In this document: piece after piece, positions 17,075 to 26,067 of the stretch
How positions within the stretch are numbered: position 1 is the first letter of the stretch
Layout: each line of letters begins with the position of its first letter
Assembly: GCA_963815125.1 (NCBI GenBank)
Contig: CAWFFM010000001.1
Span: 744,001 to 808,000 of the forward strand
Direction: 5' to 3'
DNA from: Actinocatenispora sp963815125
Lineage (GTDB): Bacteria; Actinomycetota; Actinomycetes; Mycobacteriales; Micromonosporaceae
DNA length: 64,000 nt
Made by a program: the position numbers and the translations under genes
Notes under the pieces: model-generated
What the model saw: only the letters and a program-made list of their open reading frames with translations
Database searches by the model: none
Told to the model about the DNA's origin: nothing

Positions 17075-18301
17075 TCAGTCCAGGGCGCGTAGCCGGATGG
17101 TCTCCGGCATGCCGGACAGCCCGGCCAGGACCTGCCCGGTGTCGCCGGTGCCGATGTCGGTGATGACGTAGCCGATCTCGCCCCGGGTACCCAGCAGTTG
17201 GCTCTCCACGTTGACCTTGTGCTCACCGAGCAGGCCGTTGATCTTGGCCAGGACGCCGGGCACGTTGCGGTGCACATGTACCAGCCGCCGGGTGTCGGGG
17301 TGCAGGCCCAGATCCAGCTGCGGGAAGTTGACGCTCATCGAGGTCGCGCCGGCATTGATGAAATCGTGGAACTTGCCGGCCACGAACTGGCCGATGTCCT
17401 GCTGCGCCTCTTCGGTCGAACCGCCGATGTGCGGGGTGAGGATGACGTTCGGCAGGCCCTGCAACTCGGAGACGAACGCGTCGCCCCGGCCCTTCGGCTC
17501 GGTCGGGAAGACATCCACCGCGGCACCGGCCAGGTGACCGGACTCGATGTTGGTACGCAGCGCGTGGTGGTCCACCACGAAACCGCGGGAAAGGTTGAGG
17601 AACAGGCTGCCGGGACGCATCCGGGCGAACTCCTCGGCACCGAACATGCCGCTGTTGCCGGGTCGGCCGTCCACGTGCAGGGTGACCACGTCGACCTCGG
17701 AGAGCAGCTCGTCGAGCGAGCCGCACCGTCGCGCGTTGCCCAGCGCCAGTTTGTCGGCCGTGTCGAAGAAGTACACGCTCATGCCGAGGTTCTCGGCCAG
17801 TACCGACAGCTGGGTGCCGATGTTGCCGTACCCGACGATGCCGAGCCGGCGGCCCCGTACCTCGTGCGCTCCGGTGGCCGACTTGTCCCATACGCCGGCG
17901 TGCAGGCTGGTGTTCTTGTCGGTCATCCGACGGGTCAGCGAGATGATCTCCGACAGCGCCAGTTCGACCACGCTACGGGTGTTGGAGAACGGCGCGTTGA
18001 ACACCGCCACCCCGCGGCGGGCCGCGGCATTGAGGTCGATCTGGTTGGTACCGATACAGAAGGCGCCGACCGCGAGCAGGTTCGGCGCCGCCGCGAGTAC
18101 CTGGTCGCTCACCTGGGTCTTGGACCGGATACCGAGCAGATGGAACCCACCCATCCGGGCTACCAGCTCATCGGTGTCCAGCGCCCGGCCCAGGCTCTCC
18201 ACCTGGTAGCCGGCCTTCTCCAGCCGGCTCTGCGCGTCCGGGTGGACACCTTCCAGCAGCAGGGCGCGGACTTCCTGTTGATCGGCACTGTCGGCGGCCA
18301 C
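17075..18301 (-). CDS. serA: D-3-phosphoglycerate dehydrogenase
   Basis: A 408-residue enzyme that oxidises 3-phosphoglycerate to 3-phosphohydroxypyruvate with NAD, the first step of serine synthesis. The NAD-binding loop GYGNIG is at residues 157-162. The catalytic triad of the family is present: R239 in LSRGF, E268 in PTEP and H291 in TPHIGGS. An ACT regulatory domain fills roughly residues 333-408, as in the shorter serine-inhibited form (E. coli type, about 410 residues), without the extra ASB domain of many actinobacterial SerA proteins. The start is a GTG with AAGGA 7 bases upstream. It is transcribed alone. Confidence 0.92.
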   Translation of the reverse strand: MAADSADQQEVRALLLEGVHPDAQSRLEKAGYQVESLGRALDTDELVARMGGFHLLGIRSKTQVSDQVLAAAPNLLAVGAFCIGTNQIDLNAAARRGVAVFNAPFSNTRSVVELALSEIISLTRRMTDKNTSLHAGVWDKSATGAHEVRGRRLGIVGYGNIGTQLSVLAENLGMSVYFFDTADKLALGNARRCGSLDELLSEVDVVTLHVDGRPGNSGMFGAEEFARMRPGSLFLNLSRGFVVDHHALRTNIESGHLAGAAVDVFPTEPKGRGDAFVSELQGLPNVILTPHIGGSTEEAQQDIGQFVAGKFHDFINAGATSMSVNFPQLDLGLHPDTRRLVHVHRNVPGVLAKINGLLGEHKVNVESQLLGTRGEIGYVITDIGTGDTGQVLAGLSGMPETIRLRALD

Positions 18302-18471
18302 GACTGTCCTTTCACTGGAACCGGGTGATAGGTCTCCAGCCTAGAGGCTCCCGGGCGCGACCCCGTGCGGCCGGGGGGTGCATACCACCAGTTGGGTGGC
18401 CGCTGCCCGGTTGCTGGTGATCTGCCGGGAAAGCGGGTCGAGCTGTGTCCGCCGGGCCCTGACCAGGGCAC

Positions 18472-19218
18472 TCAGCTCGACCCGAGTGCCCGGGTCAGCG
18501 ACGGCAGTTCGGGTACGAGCCAGTAACCGCCCAACAGCAGGCAGCCGACGGCGACCACCCCGAACAAGGTGACCCACATGATGCCCGGCACCCCGGTCAA
18601 CCGGTGCAACTGGTCGGCGTCGGAGTCCGGGGACTGCCGCCGACGGCGCTTGGCCTGCAGTTCGTAGACCGGGCGGACCCCGCCGAACAGCAGGAACCAG
18701 GTGAGCAGGTACGCCACGGCGGCCTGCACCGTCGGGGTGGTGAACCAGGACACCAGGAACAGCACGGCGCCGGTGACCAGTACGCACACCACCCCGTACA
18801 CGTTGCGGATCATGATCAGCATCGCCGCTAGCAGCAGCAGTCCGATCCACAGCAGTGCGGTGAGGTGGTTGACCGTCAGTAGCGCCGCGCAGCCCAGCCC
18901 CAGCAGGGACGGGGTGATGTAGCCGGCGAGTCCGGTGAAGATCATGCCCGGGCCGGTACGTCGACCCACCGACACGGTCAGGCCGGAGGTGTCGGAGTGC
19001 AGTTTGATACCGGTCAACCGGCGACCGGTCAGCAGCGCGACCAGCGCGTGACCGCCCTCATGCGCGATGGTGACCACGTTTCGGGCCACCCGCCACACCG
19101 GCCAGACGCCCACCACCACCAGCGCGGCGGCCCCGGTGACCAGTACGAGAAGGAGTGAGGGGGTGGGTTGGGTGCCCAGCACCCGGTGCCAGACATCACT
19201 GAGTGTGGCGGCATGCAC
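18472..19218 (-). CDS. M50B-like membrane metalloprotease
   Basis: A 248-residue integral membrane protein with about six hydrophobic segments. The zinc-binding HExxH motif appears as HEGGH in NVVTIAHEGGHALVALL, within a helix. This is the arrangement of Peptidase_M50B-like (site-2-protease-related) proteins of actinobacteria. Around residue 195 there is a basic cytosolic loop (QAKRRRRQ). The start is a GTG preceded by GGGAGG. Substrate is unknown; members may cleave membrane regulators, but nothing nearby encodes an anti-sigma factor. It is on the same strand as serA, 170 bases upstream. Confidence 0.82.
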   Translation of the reverse strand: MHAATLSDVWHRVLGTQPTPSLLLVLVTGAAALVVVGVWPVWRVARNVVTIAHEGGHALVALLTGRRLTGIKLHSDTSGLTVSVGRRTGPGMIFTGLAGYITPSLLGLGCAALLTVNHLTALLWIGLLLLAAMLIMIRNVYGVVCVLVTGAVLFLVSWFTTPTVQAAVAYLLTWFLLFGGVRPVYELQAKRRRRQSPDSDADQLHRLTGVPGIMWVTLFGVVAVGCLLLGGYWLVPELPSLTRALGSS

Positions 19219-19350
19219 GACGCTGAGCCTCCCGGAGCGGGGACGGGGTGAACAGTGATGGTGCCATGCCCAGCTGAGCCGTTGCCGGGTCCACCGACCC
19301 GGTCCGGTCAGCGCCGGGTGTCGAGCGGTCCGGCGACGGTGAGACGGTGC

Positions 19351-20025
19351 TCAGTGCCAGGTGTCGGCGGCGGCGAGACGGTCCAGTACGGCCGGAAGTG
19401 ACGCCACGGCATCGATCCGCGCGGCGGCCCGGGCGACGACGGCTTCGTCCGGCGGAAAGTGTGGGTTGGGTACGGCGACCACCGTCATGCCCGCGGCGAG
19501 CGCGGCGAGCAGGCCGTTCGTGGAGTCCTCCACGGCCAGGCAGTCGGCCGCCGGTACGCCGAGTCGTTCGGCTGCGGCAAGGTACACCGCGGGATCCGGT
19601 TTACCGGCAGGGACCGCTTCGCTGGACACCGTCACCCGGACGGTGCCGCGCAGCCCGGTACCGTCCAGGAACGCCGCGATCAGCGACGGTGGCGAGGATG
19701 TGGCGATCGCCACCGGTGCCCGGCGGGCGGCGTCGACCACCACGTCCGCGGCGCCGGCCGTCAGCGGCGGGCCGTCACTGTAGCGTCCGGCCATCTGCGC
19801 GATCACCATGGTGGCGGCCTGGTCGCCGGTCAGTCGCACGCCGAGCGTGTCGACCAGGTAGGCAGCCCACTCGGGGGTGGACATGCCGAGCATCGCGGCG
19901 CTCGCCCCGTCCTGCCAGGCCCCGCCGTGCTCGGCGACCACCTGCCGACGGGACGCATCCCACCACTGCTCGGAGTCGACCAGTACACCGTCGAGGTCGA
20001 AGATGATCCCGCGAGGCTCGCCCAT
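19351..20025 (-). CDS. HAD-superfamily hydrolase, beta-phosphoglucomutase-like
   Basis: A 224-residue HAD phosphatase of the PGM-like (subfamily IA) type. Motif I is IIFDLDGVLVDSE with nucleophile D10 and D12, motif II is IATSSPPS, motif III includes the lysine in VPAGKPDPAVYL and motif IV is AVEDSTNGL. The alpha-helical cap lies between motifs I and II. The ATG at 20025 is the natural start; a longer open frame upstream is antisense to the amidohydrolase and rejected. Substrate is probably a small phosphosugar. It is divergent from the amidohydrolase gene, with 69 bases between them. Confidence 0.88.
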   Translation of the reverse strand: MGEPRGIIFDLDGVLVDSEQWWDASRRQVVAEHGGAWQDGASAAMLGMSTPEWAAYLVDTLGVRLTGDQAATMVIAQMAGRYSDGPPLTAGAADVVVDAARRAPVAIATSSPPSLIAAFLDGTGLRGTVRVTVSSEAVPAGKPDPAVYLAAAERLGVPAADCLAVEDSTNGLLAALAAGMTVVAVPNPHFPPDEAVVARAAARIDAVASLPAVLDRLAAADTWH

Positions 20026-20094
20026 GTACACCAGCCTGCCAGCCCGGCTCGGTAGCGTGTCCACCGGCCGAGGCACAGCGTGGAAGGTGGACGG

Positions 20095-21318
20095 GTGACA
20101 GACGATCTGGTGATCAGCGGTGGGTACGTGGTGCCGGTCGACGGCGCGCCGATCGAGCGCGGCGTGGTCCACGTGGCGGACGGCCGGATCGTGGCGGTCG
20201 GCGCCGCCGGCGGGATCGCGGTGCCGGACGACGCCCGTACCGTCGATGCGGCCGGCCTGTGGGTCCTGCCGGGTTTCGTCGAGGCGCACGCCCACGTCGG
20301 TATCGGCGAGGAGGGTGTCGGCTGGGAGGGCCGGGACTACAACGAGATGACCGACCCCAACGGTGCCCGGCTGCGCGCCGTCGACGGCATCAACCCGGCC
20401 GACATCGGTTTCGCCGACGCGTTGGCCGGCGGCGTGACGACCGTGGTGATCAAACCAGGTTCGGGTAACCCGATCGGCGGCCAGACCGTGGCGGTCAAGA
20501 CCTGGGGCCGCACCGTCGACGAGATGATCGTCCGTGACCCGGCCAGCGTGAAGAGCGCGCTCGGGGAGAACCCGAAACGGGTGTACGGCGACCAGAAGAA
20601 GCTGCCCTCCACCCGGCTCGGTGTCGCTGCGGTGATCCGGGACGCCTTCCGGGCCGCGCAGGACTACCAGGCCCGACGGGCGCACGCGCAGGCCGAGGGC
20701 AAGCCGTTCGACCGGGACGCCACCAGCGAGGTGCTCGCCCGGGTACTGGATCGTGAGGTGCCGTGGTGTCAGCACACCCACCGTGCCGACGACATCGCCA
20801 CCGCGATCCGGTTGTCCGAGGAGTTCGGCTACCGGCTCGTGGTCAACCACGGTACGGAGGGTCATCTGCTGGCCGATCTCCTCGCCGAGAAACAGATCCC
20901 GGTGATCATCGGCCCGTTGTTCACCAACCGGTCGAAGGTAGAAGTCAAGGAGCGCTCACTGCGCAACCCGGGCATCCTGGCGCGGGCCGGCGTACAGATC
21001 GCGCTGACCACCGACCACCCGGTGGTGCCGATCGACTTCCTGATCTACCAGGCTGCCCTGTCGGTCAAGGAAGGGCTGGACCCGGCGGAGGCGTTGCGTT
21101 CCATCACCCTCACCCCGGCCCGGATACTCAGCCTGGACGACCGGGTCGGTGCGCTGGCGCCCGGGTTGGACGGCGACGTGGTCCTGTGGTCGGGTGACCC
21201 GCTGGACGTGATGAGTCGGGCGGTCCGGGTGTTCATCGCCGGCCGGGAGGTCTACCAGTACGACACGGCTCGCGGTGAGGGTGTCGTGACCAGTCCCTTC
21301 TACCGCGAGCAGAGGTAG
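20095..21318 (+). CDS. Amidohydrolase-superfamily metalloenzyme
   Basis: A 407-residue protein of the imidazolonepropionase/dihydroorotase-like amidohydrolase superfamily. The metal-binding HxH is H65-A-H67 in FVEAHAHVG. Further ligands are likely in CQHTHRADD and VNHGTEGH, with the catalytic aspartate in ALTTDHPVVP. The C-terminal strand set (DGDVVLWSGDPLDV) closes the composite beta domain typical of these enzymes. The GTG at 20095 has GGAAGG upstream. The enzyme probably hydrolyses a cyclic amide or amine; similar proteins are annotated only as amidohydrolase, so the substrate is unknown. A strong hairpin follows at 21337-21369. Confidence 0.85.
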   Translation: MTDDLVISGGYVVPVDGAPIERGVVHVADGRIVAVGAAGGIAVPDDARTVDAAGLWVLPGFVEAHAHVGIGEEGVGWEGRDYNEMTDPNGARLRAVDGINPADIGFADALAGGVTTVVIKPGSGNPIGGQTVAVKTWGRTVDEMIVRDPASVKSALGENPKRVYGDQKKLPSTRLGVAAVIRDAFRAAQDYQARRAHAQAEGKPFDRDATSEVLARVLDREVPWCQHTHRADDIATAIRLSEEFGYRLVVNHGTEGHLLADLLAEKQIPVIIGPLFTNRSKVEVKERSLRNPGILARAGVQIALTTDHPVVPIDFLIYQAALSVKEGLDPAEALRSITLTPARILSLDDRVGALAPGLDGDVVLWSGDPLDVMSRAVRVFIAGREVYQYDTARGEGVVTSPFYREQR

Positions 21319-21336
21319 CGCCGGCCCGTGCTGGAA

Positions 21337-21369
21337 CGCCGGCCCGTGCCGGATCGGTACGGGCCGGCG
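21337..21369. terminator. Bidirectional terminator-like hairpin
   Basis: A 14-bp G/C stem with one mismatch and a 5-base loop (21351-21355), between the convergent amidohydrolase gene and the small gene that ends at 21377. Confidence 0.65.
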
Positions 21370-21376
21370 GCGCGGC

Positions 21377-21604
21377 TCAGGCGGTGGCCGGTACCGGCTC
21401 CGGCTCCGCGGCCGGTACGTCGTTGTAGATCTCCACGATCCACTGCTCCGAGCCGGCGCCCGGGTCCTCCTCGTCGGGCACCGACTCGTTGTGCAGGGAC
21501 ACCCCGAACCCGAGGGTCGCGGCGGCCTGCACCGCCTCGATGGCCTCGTCGGCGGTGCCGTACCACATCTTCTGGATCAGCTCCAGATCGGTACCTACGG
21601 TCAC
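21377..21604 (-). CDS. Small hypothetical protein (75 aa)
   Basis: A 75-residue acidic cytoplasmic protein beginning VTVGTDLELIQKMWYGTADEAIEAVQ, with an alpha-beta pattern and a Pro/Ala/Glu tail. The GTG at 21604 has GGAGG 5 bases upstream, a better choice than the GTG at 21637. Composition and the ribosome site support a real gene; no family is recognised. The mix of a helix (DEAIEAVQAAATLGF) and two strands could be a small ligand-binding or antitoxin-like fold, but this is speculation. Confidence 0.55.
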   Translation of the reverse strand: MTVGTDLELIQKMWYGTADEAIEAVQAAATLGFGVSLHNESVPDEEDPGAGSEQWIVEIYNDVPAAEPEPVPATA

Positions 21605-21729
21605 AGGCTCCTCCAGCTGTCGGTTGATCGCCGGCACATGCTCGCATATCCACCGGTGCCCATGAACGGGCAGGCAGGTCAGCTGGCCGCCGGTGGGCGC
21701 GGGCCGGGTGGATGGGCGAGCATGGGTAC

Positions 21730-22551
21730 ATGACCACGCGCAGGCCGGCCCAGTGCTGGCTCACCGACATGGACGGGGTACTCATCCACGAGGGGTCGCC
21801 GGTGCCGGGTGCCCCGGAGTTCATCGAGCGGCTCCGCAACTCCGGCCTGCGGTACCTGGTGCTGACGAACAACTCGATGCAGACGCCCCGGGATCTGCAG
21901 GCCCGGCTGGAGCGGATGGGCATCTCGGTACCGGAGGAGGCGATCTGGACCTCGGCGCTGGCGACCGCACAGTTCCTCGACGACCAGCGGCCGGGCGGCT
22001 CGGCGTACGTGATCGGTGAGGCCGGGTTGACCACGGCGCTGTACCAGATCGGCTATGTGCTCTCCGACCACGACCCGGACTACGTGGTGCTGGGGGAGAC
22101 CCGTACCTACAGCTTCGAGGCCATCACCAGGGCGATCCGGCTGGTGGCCGGCGGTGCCCGGTTCATCGCCACGAATCCGGATCCGACCGGCCCGTCCAAC
22201 GAGGGTGCGCTCCCGGCGACCGGCTCGGTGGCCGCGCTGATCTCGAAGGCCACCAATGTGCAGCCGTACTTCGTGGGCAAGCCGAACCCGATGATGATGC
22301 GCTCGGCGCTCAACACGGTGCAGGCGCATTCGGAGACGACGATCATGATCGGTGACCGGATGGACACCGATGTGCTGTGCGGCATGGAGGCCGGTCTGGA
22401 GACGATCCTGGTACTCAGCGGCATCACCCAGCGCCACGAGGTGGACCGCTTCCCGTACCGGCCGTCCCGGGTCGTCGACTCGGTCGCCGACCTGGTGGAC
22501 GAGATCGTGGTGGCCGGCTCGGGCGGCGCCGCGGACCGTACCGGGGAATGA
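21730..22551 (+). CDS. HAD-IIA hydrolase, NagD-like
   Basis: A 273-residue HAD phosphatase of class IIA. Motif I is CWLTDMDGVLIHEG (D13, D15), motif II is YLVLTNNS, motif III includes VGKPNPMMM and motif IV is MIGDRMDTDV. The large alpha/beta cap domain lies between motifs II and III, as in NagD (a nucleotide/phosphosugar phosphatase). The start at ATG 21730 is chosen to fit the family length; an ATG at 21712 would add six residues. It stands alone between a convergent hypothetical gene and a CBM48 gene on the opposite strand. Confidence 0.88.
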   Translation: MTTRRPAQCWLTDMDGVLIHEGSPVPGAPEFIERLRNSGLRYLVLTNNSMQTPRDLQARLERMGISVPEEAIWTSALATAQFLDDQRPGGSAYVIGEAGLTTALYQIGYVLSDHDPDYVVLGETRTYSFEAITRAIRLVAGGARFIATNPDPTGPSNEGALPATGSVAALISKATNVQPYFVGKPNPMMMRSALNTVQAHSETTIMIGDRMDTDVLCGMEAGLETILVLSGITQRHEVDRFPYRPSRVVDSVADLVDEIVVAGSGGAADRTGE

Positions 22552-22594
22552 GCGTCCGGTCCGGTGTGCGCAGACCGCGGTGGTCCGGGCCGTG

Positions 22595-22864
22595 TCAGAT
22601 GCGGATGAGGCAGCCGTACGGACCGCGGTCGGCATCCGGATCGTCGGCCCACTCACCACCGGTCGCCAGGTAGCGGAAGTGGTGCTCGCCCGGTGTGAGC
22701 ACCACGGACACCGACGAGGTGCCGTTGCGTCGGCGACGTAGTTCATGCCGGCCCGGCTGCCAGTCGTTGAAGGTTCCCACCACGCTGACCACCCGGCCCG
22801 GTGGGGTGGGCACGCTGAAGGTGACCCGGGTCTTGCCACCGGACAGTCGGCTGCGTGTGATCAT
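22595..22864 (-). CDS. Small CBM48 / isoamylase-N-like glycogen-binding protein
   Basis: An 89-residue protein consisting of little more than one early-set immunoglobulin-like domain. The motif VVGTFNDWQPG and the following RRRRNGTSSVSVVLTPGEHHFRYLATGGEWADDPDA match the AMPK-beta / CBM48 family that binds glycogen or maltooligosaccharides. It has no catalytic domain and no signal peptide, so it is probably cytoplasmic and binds polyglucan. The ATG at 22864 is preceded by GGAGGGG. Stand-alone CBM48 proteins of this size recur in actinobacteria but their role is not established. Confidence 0.85.
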   Translation of the reverse strand: MITRSRLSGGKTRVTFSVPTPPGRVVSVVGTFNDWQPGRHELRRRRNGTSSVSVVLTPGEHHFRYLATGGEWADDPDADRGPYGCLIRI

Positions 22865-23151
22865 CGGCTACCCCTCCGCCGGACGGTTCTTCGTGTCGGA
22901 TCCGGCGTCCCGCGCCGGCCCGCGTCGTCAGCGATGAGATAACCACTGATCGCCGTGTCCGCGCGGCGGTTTCCGGGTGTTCGGCACACAGGATCCGGGT
23001 GCGGGTCCAGCTACCGGCATGGACCTTCCCGGCAGCCGCCGAGAAATCCGGCATCAGGGACTTGTCTGCACGCCCGTGGGGCGCGACGATCGAACACGAG
23101 AAAGATTCGCGACTCTGCCCCTGCGTGGGTAACCGTCGAAAGGGTGCGCGC

Positions 23152-26025
23152 ATGTCGTCTCGTTCCGCCCGGTCCGGGCGCAGTTACTTCCGAAGCAGAG
23201 TGCTCGCGGTGCTGCTCGCGGTCGGCTGCGCCGCCGCGGTGTCCAGCTCCGGGCCGGTCGGTGCCGCCCCGGCCGCCAGCAGCACCGCACCCGACTACTG
23301 CCAGGGTCAGTGTCGCGACATCCTGCCACCCGGCGAGAACGGCAACGCCACCCTGGCAGACATCCTGGCCAACCGGACCCTCGGTCTGCGCCCGCCGCAC
23401 ACCGACGACCAGCTCGGCCCCTACGCCGACCTGGCCGACGGCTACCAGCAGCTCACCGATGCCAACCTGGGCCGCTACTACAACGACGCATCTTTCGGCG
23501 TACCGGCCGATCAGGTGGCCAGTGTGCTGAGGCCACGCGACGACGTGACGATCGTGCGGGACCGGGCCACCGGCGTCCCGCACGTGTACGGCAGCACCCG
23601 CTCCGGCACCGAGTACGGCGCAGGCTACGTCGCCGCCCAGGACCGGCTGTGGCTGATGGACGTGTTCCGTCACGTCGGGCGCGGCGAACTGACCAGCTTC
23701 GCCGGCGGCGCCCCGGGCAACCGGGCGCTGGAGCAGTCGTTCTGGCGGCAGGCCCCGTACACCGAGCAGGACCTGCAGGACCAGATCGACGCCGTGGCCG
23801 CCTCCGGGCCGCGCGGTGCCCAGGCGCTGGCCGACGTGCACAGCTACGTCGACGGCCTGAACGCCTACCTGACCAGTGCGTACCAGTCGCGTACCTTCCC
23901 CGGCGAGTACGACCTGACCGGGCATGTCGACCCGATCACCAACGCCGGCTCGATCGAGCTGTTCAAGCCCACCGACCTGGTCGCCATCGCGTCGGTGGTC
24001 GGCGCCCTGTTCGGTTCCGGCGGTGGTGGAGAGGTGGCCAACGCGCTGGCCAAGCAGGCGTTCGATGCCCGGTACGGGATCACCAAGGGCGACGCGCTGT
24101 GGAGTTCGTTCCGCGAACAGAACGATCCGGAGGCCGTACTGACCCTGCACGACGGTCAGCACTTCCCGTACGGCGGGGCGGACGCCAACGCCCCCAGCGT
24201 CGCCATGCCCGACGCCGGATCGGTCACCCAGCAACCGATCGTGTACGACCCGACCGGTTCGGCGACGAGCAGTGTCGTTGCCGCGAAGAAGAAGGTGTCC
24301 GCCGCGGACCGGCGGGCACCCGCCGCCGGAATCTTCAACCACGGGGTGCTGCCGGCCGGCCTGCTGGACAACCCGAAGCACGGCATGTCCAACGCGCTGG
24401 TGGTCTCCGCGCAGCATGCTGCCGGTGGCCATCCCGTCGCCGTGTTCGGCCCGCAGACCGGTTACTTCGCACCACAACTGCTGATGCTGGAGGAGTTGCA
24501 GGGCCCGGGGATCAGCGCCCGGGGCGCCGCCTTCGCCGGTCTGAGCTTCTACGTCGAGCTCGGGCGCGGGCAGGACTACTCGTGGAGCGCCACCTCAGCG
24601 GGTCAGGACATCACCGACACGTACGCGGTCGCCCTGTGTGACCCGTCCGGCGGAACGCCCGCGCAGGACTCCACGTACTACCTCTACCACGGGTCCTGCC
24701 TGCCGATGCAGAAGCTGGAACGTGACAACGCCTGGCATCCGACGCTGGCCGACCAGACCGCGGCGGGTTCGTACAAGCTGGTGATGTACCGGACGAAGTA
24801 CGGGCTGGTGCAGTCCCGCGCCACGGTGGACGGCAAGCCGGTCGCCTACACCAGCCTGCGGTCCAGCTACCGGCACGAGGTCGACTCGATCATCGGCTTC
24901 CAGGAGTTCAACGACCCGGACGCGATCCACGGCGCAACCGATTTCCAGCACGCGGCCGACGATGTGAACTACACGTTCAACTGGTTCTACGTGGATTCCC
25001 GCGACACCGCGTACTTCAACTCCGGGCACAATCCGGTACGTCCATCCACTGTGGACTACGATCTGCCGGTACGGGCCGAGCCGGCGTACGAGTGGCAGGG
25101 CTGGCAGCCGGACAGCAACACCTCCGACGATCAGCCGTACGCGGCGCATCCGCAGTCACAGAACCAGGACTACTACATCAGCTGGAACAACAAGCAGGCG
25201 CTGGACTACGGCATGTCCGACCCCGGTGACGGCCCGGTGCACCGGGCGAACCTGCTCGACGACCGGGTCCGTACCCTCATCCACAGTGGACAGAAGGTGA
25301 CCCGGGTCCAGTTGACCGCCGCGATGGCCGACGCGGCCAACGCCGACCTGCGTGGCACCGACGTACTGCCCGAGCTGCTCAAGGTCATCGACAGCACGCC
25401 GGTCGACGACCCGGACCTGGCGACGGTGGTGGACAAGCTGCGCGCCTGGCAGCAGGCCGGGTCACACCGCCGGGAGAGCAGCGCCGGATCGCACCACTAC
25501 ACCGACACCGAGGCCATCCGGATCCAGGACGCCTGGTGGCCACTGCTGGTCAAGGCCGAGTTCGCGCCCGGCATGGGTACCGGGCTCTACCAGGCGACGG
25601 TGGACACGTTGCAGATCAACGAATCCCCGTCGGGCGGTCAGAACGGCGACACCTCGGGCGGTTCGGGTGACGTCGCATCATCGCAGGCCCACAAGGGTTC
25701 GTCGTTCCAGCACGGCTGGTGGAGCTACGTCTCCAAGGACCTGCGTTCGGTACTCGGTGAGCCCGTCGCCGGCCCGCTGGGGGAGAAGTTCTGCGGTTCC
25801 GGAGCCGTGTCGGCCTGCCGTAGCGTGCTGCTCGACAGCCTTCGCCAGGCCGCCGCCGAGTCCGCCAGCCAGGTCTACCCGGGTGATGCGGACTGCTCGG
25901 CCGGCGACCAGTGGTGCGCGGATGCGATCATCCAGCGTCCGCTGGGCGGCGTCACCGACGACCCGATCAGCTGGCAGAACCGTCCCACCTACCAGCAGGT
26001 GGTGCAGTTCCCGGCGCACCGCTGA
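23152..26025 (+). CDS. Secreted penicillin-acylase family amidase
   Basis: A 957-residue secreted precursor. The signal peptide has a basic start and a hydrophobic core (VLAVLLAVGCAAAV), with likely cleavage near VGAAPA. The alpha-chain region includes VTIVRDRATGVPHVYGSTRSGTEYGAGYVAAQDRLWLMD, a hallmark of this Ntn-hydrolase family. S413 in HGMSNALVV is the likely autocatalytic nucleophile that starts the beta chain, and the spacer lies before it. The protein is longer than penicillin G acylase (about 840 residues). Family members hydrolyse amides such as penicillins, acyl-homoserine lactones and lipopeptide side chains; the substrate here is unknown. The ATG at 23152 has AAAGGG upstream. A strong hairpin follows at 26031-26067. 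Confidence 0.9.
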   Translation: MSSRSARSGRSYFRSRVLAVLLAVGCAAAVSSSGPVGAAPAASSTAPDYCQGQCRDILPPGENGNATLADILANRTLGLRPPHTDDQLGPYADLADGYQQLTDANLGRYYNDASFGVPADQVASVLRPRDDVTIVRDRATGVPHVYGSTRSGTEYGAGYVAAQDRLWLMDVFRHVGRGELTSFAGGAPGNRALEQSFWRQAPYTEQDLQDQIDAVAASGPRGAQALADVHSYVDGLNAYLTSAYQSRTFPGEYDLTGHVDPITNAGSIELFKPTDLVAIASVVGALFGSGGGGEVANALAKQAFDARYGITKGDALWSSFREQNDPEAVLTLHDGQHFPYGGADANAPSVAMPDAGSVTQQPIVYDPTGSATSSVVAAKKKVSAADRRAPAAGIFNHGVLPAGLLDNPKHGMSNALVVSAQHAAGGHPVAVFGPQTGYFAPQLLMLEELQGPGISARGAAFAGLSFYVELGRGQDYSWSATSAGQDITDTYAVALCDPSGGTPAQDSTYYLYHGSCLPMQKLERDNAWHPTLADQTAAGSYKLVMYRTKYGLVQSRATVDGKPVAYTSLRSSYRHEVDSIIGFQEFNDPDAIHGATDFQHAADDVNYTFNWFYVDSRDTAYFNSGHNPVRPSTVDYDLPVRAEPAYEWQGWQPDSNTSDDQPYAAHPQSQNQDYYISWNNKQALDYGMSDPGDGPVHRANLLDDRVRTLIHSGQKVTRVQLTAAMADAANADLRGTDVLPELLKVIDSTPVDDPDLATVVDKLRAWQQAGSHRRESSAGSHHYTDTEAIRIQDAWWPLLVKAEFAPGMGTGLYQATVDTLQINESPSGGQNGDTSGGSGDVASSQAHKGSSFQHGWWSYVSKDLRSVLGEPVAGPLGEKFCGSGAVSACRSVLLDSLRQAAAESASQVYPGDADCSAGDQWCADAIIQRPLGGVTDDPISWQNRPTYQQVVQFPAHR

Positions 26026-26030
26026 CACAT

Positions 26031-26067
26031 CGGCGTGGCTGACCGGTGGAACCGGTCAGCCACGCCG
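26031..26067. terminator. Strong bidirectional terminator hairpin
   Basis: A perfect 16-bp stem (CGGCGTGGCTGACCGG pairing with CCGGTCAGCCACGCCG) with a 5-base loop. It follows the acylase gene, and its far arm overlaps the stop codon of the convergent VWA gene at 26056. Confidence 0.8.
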
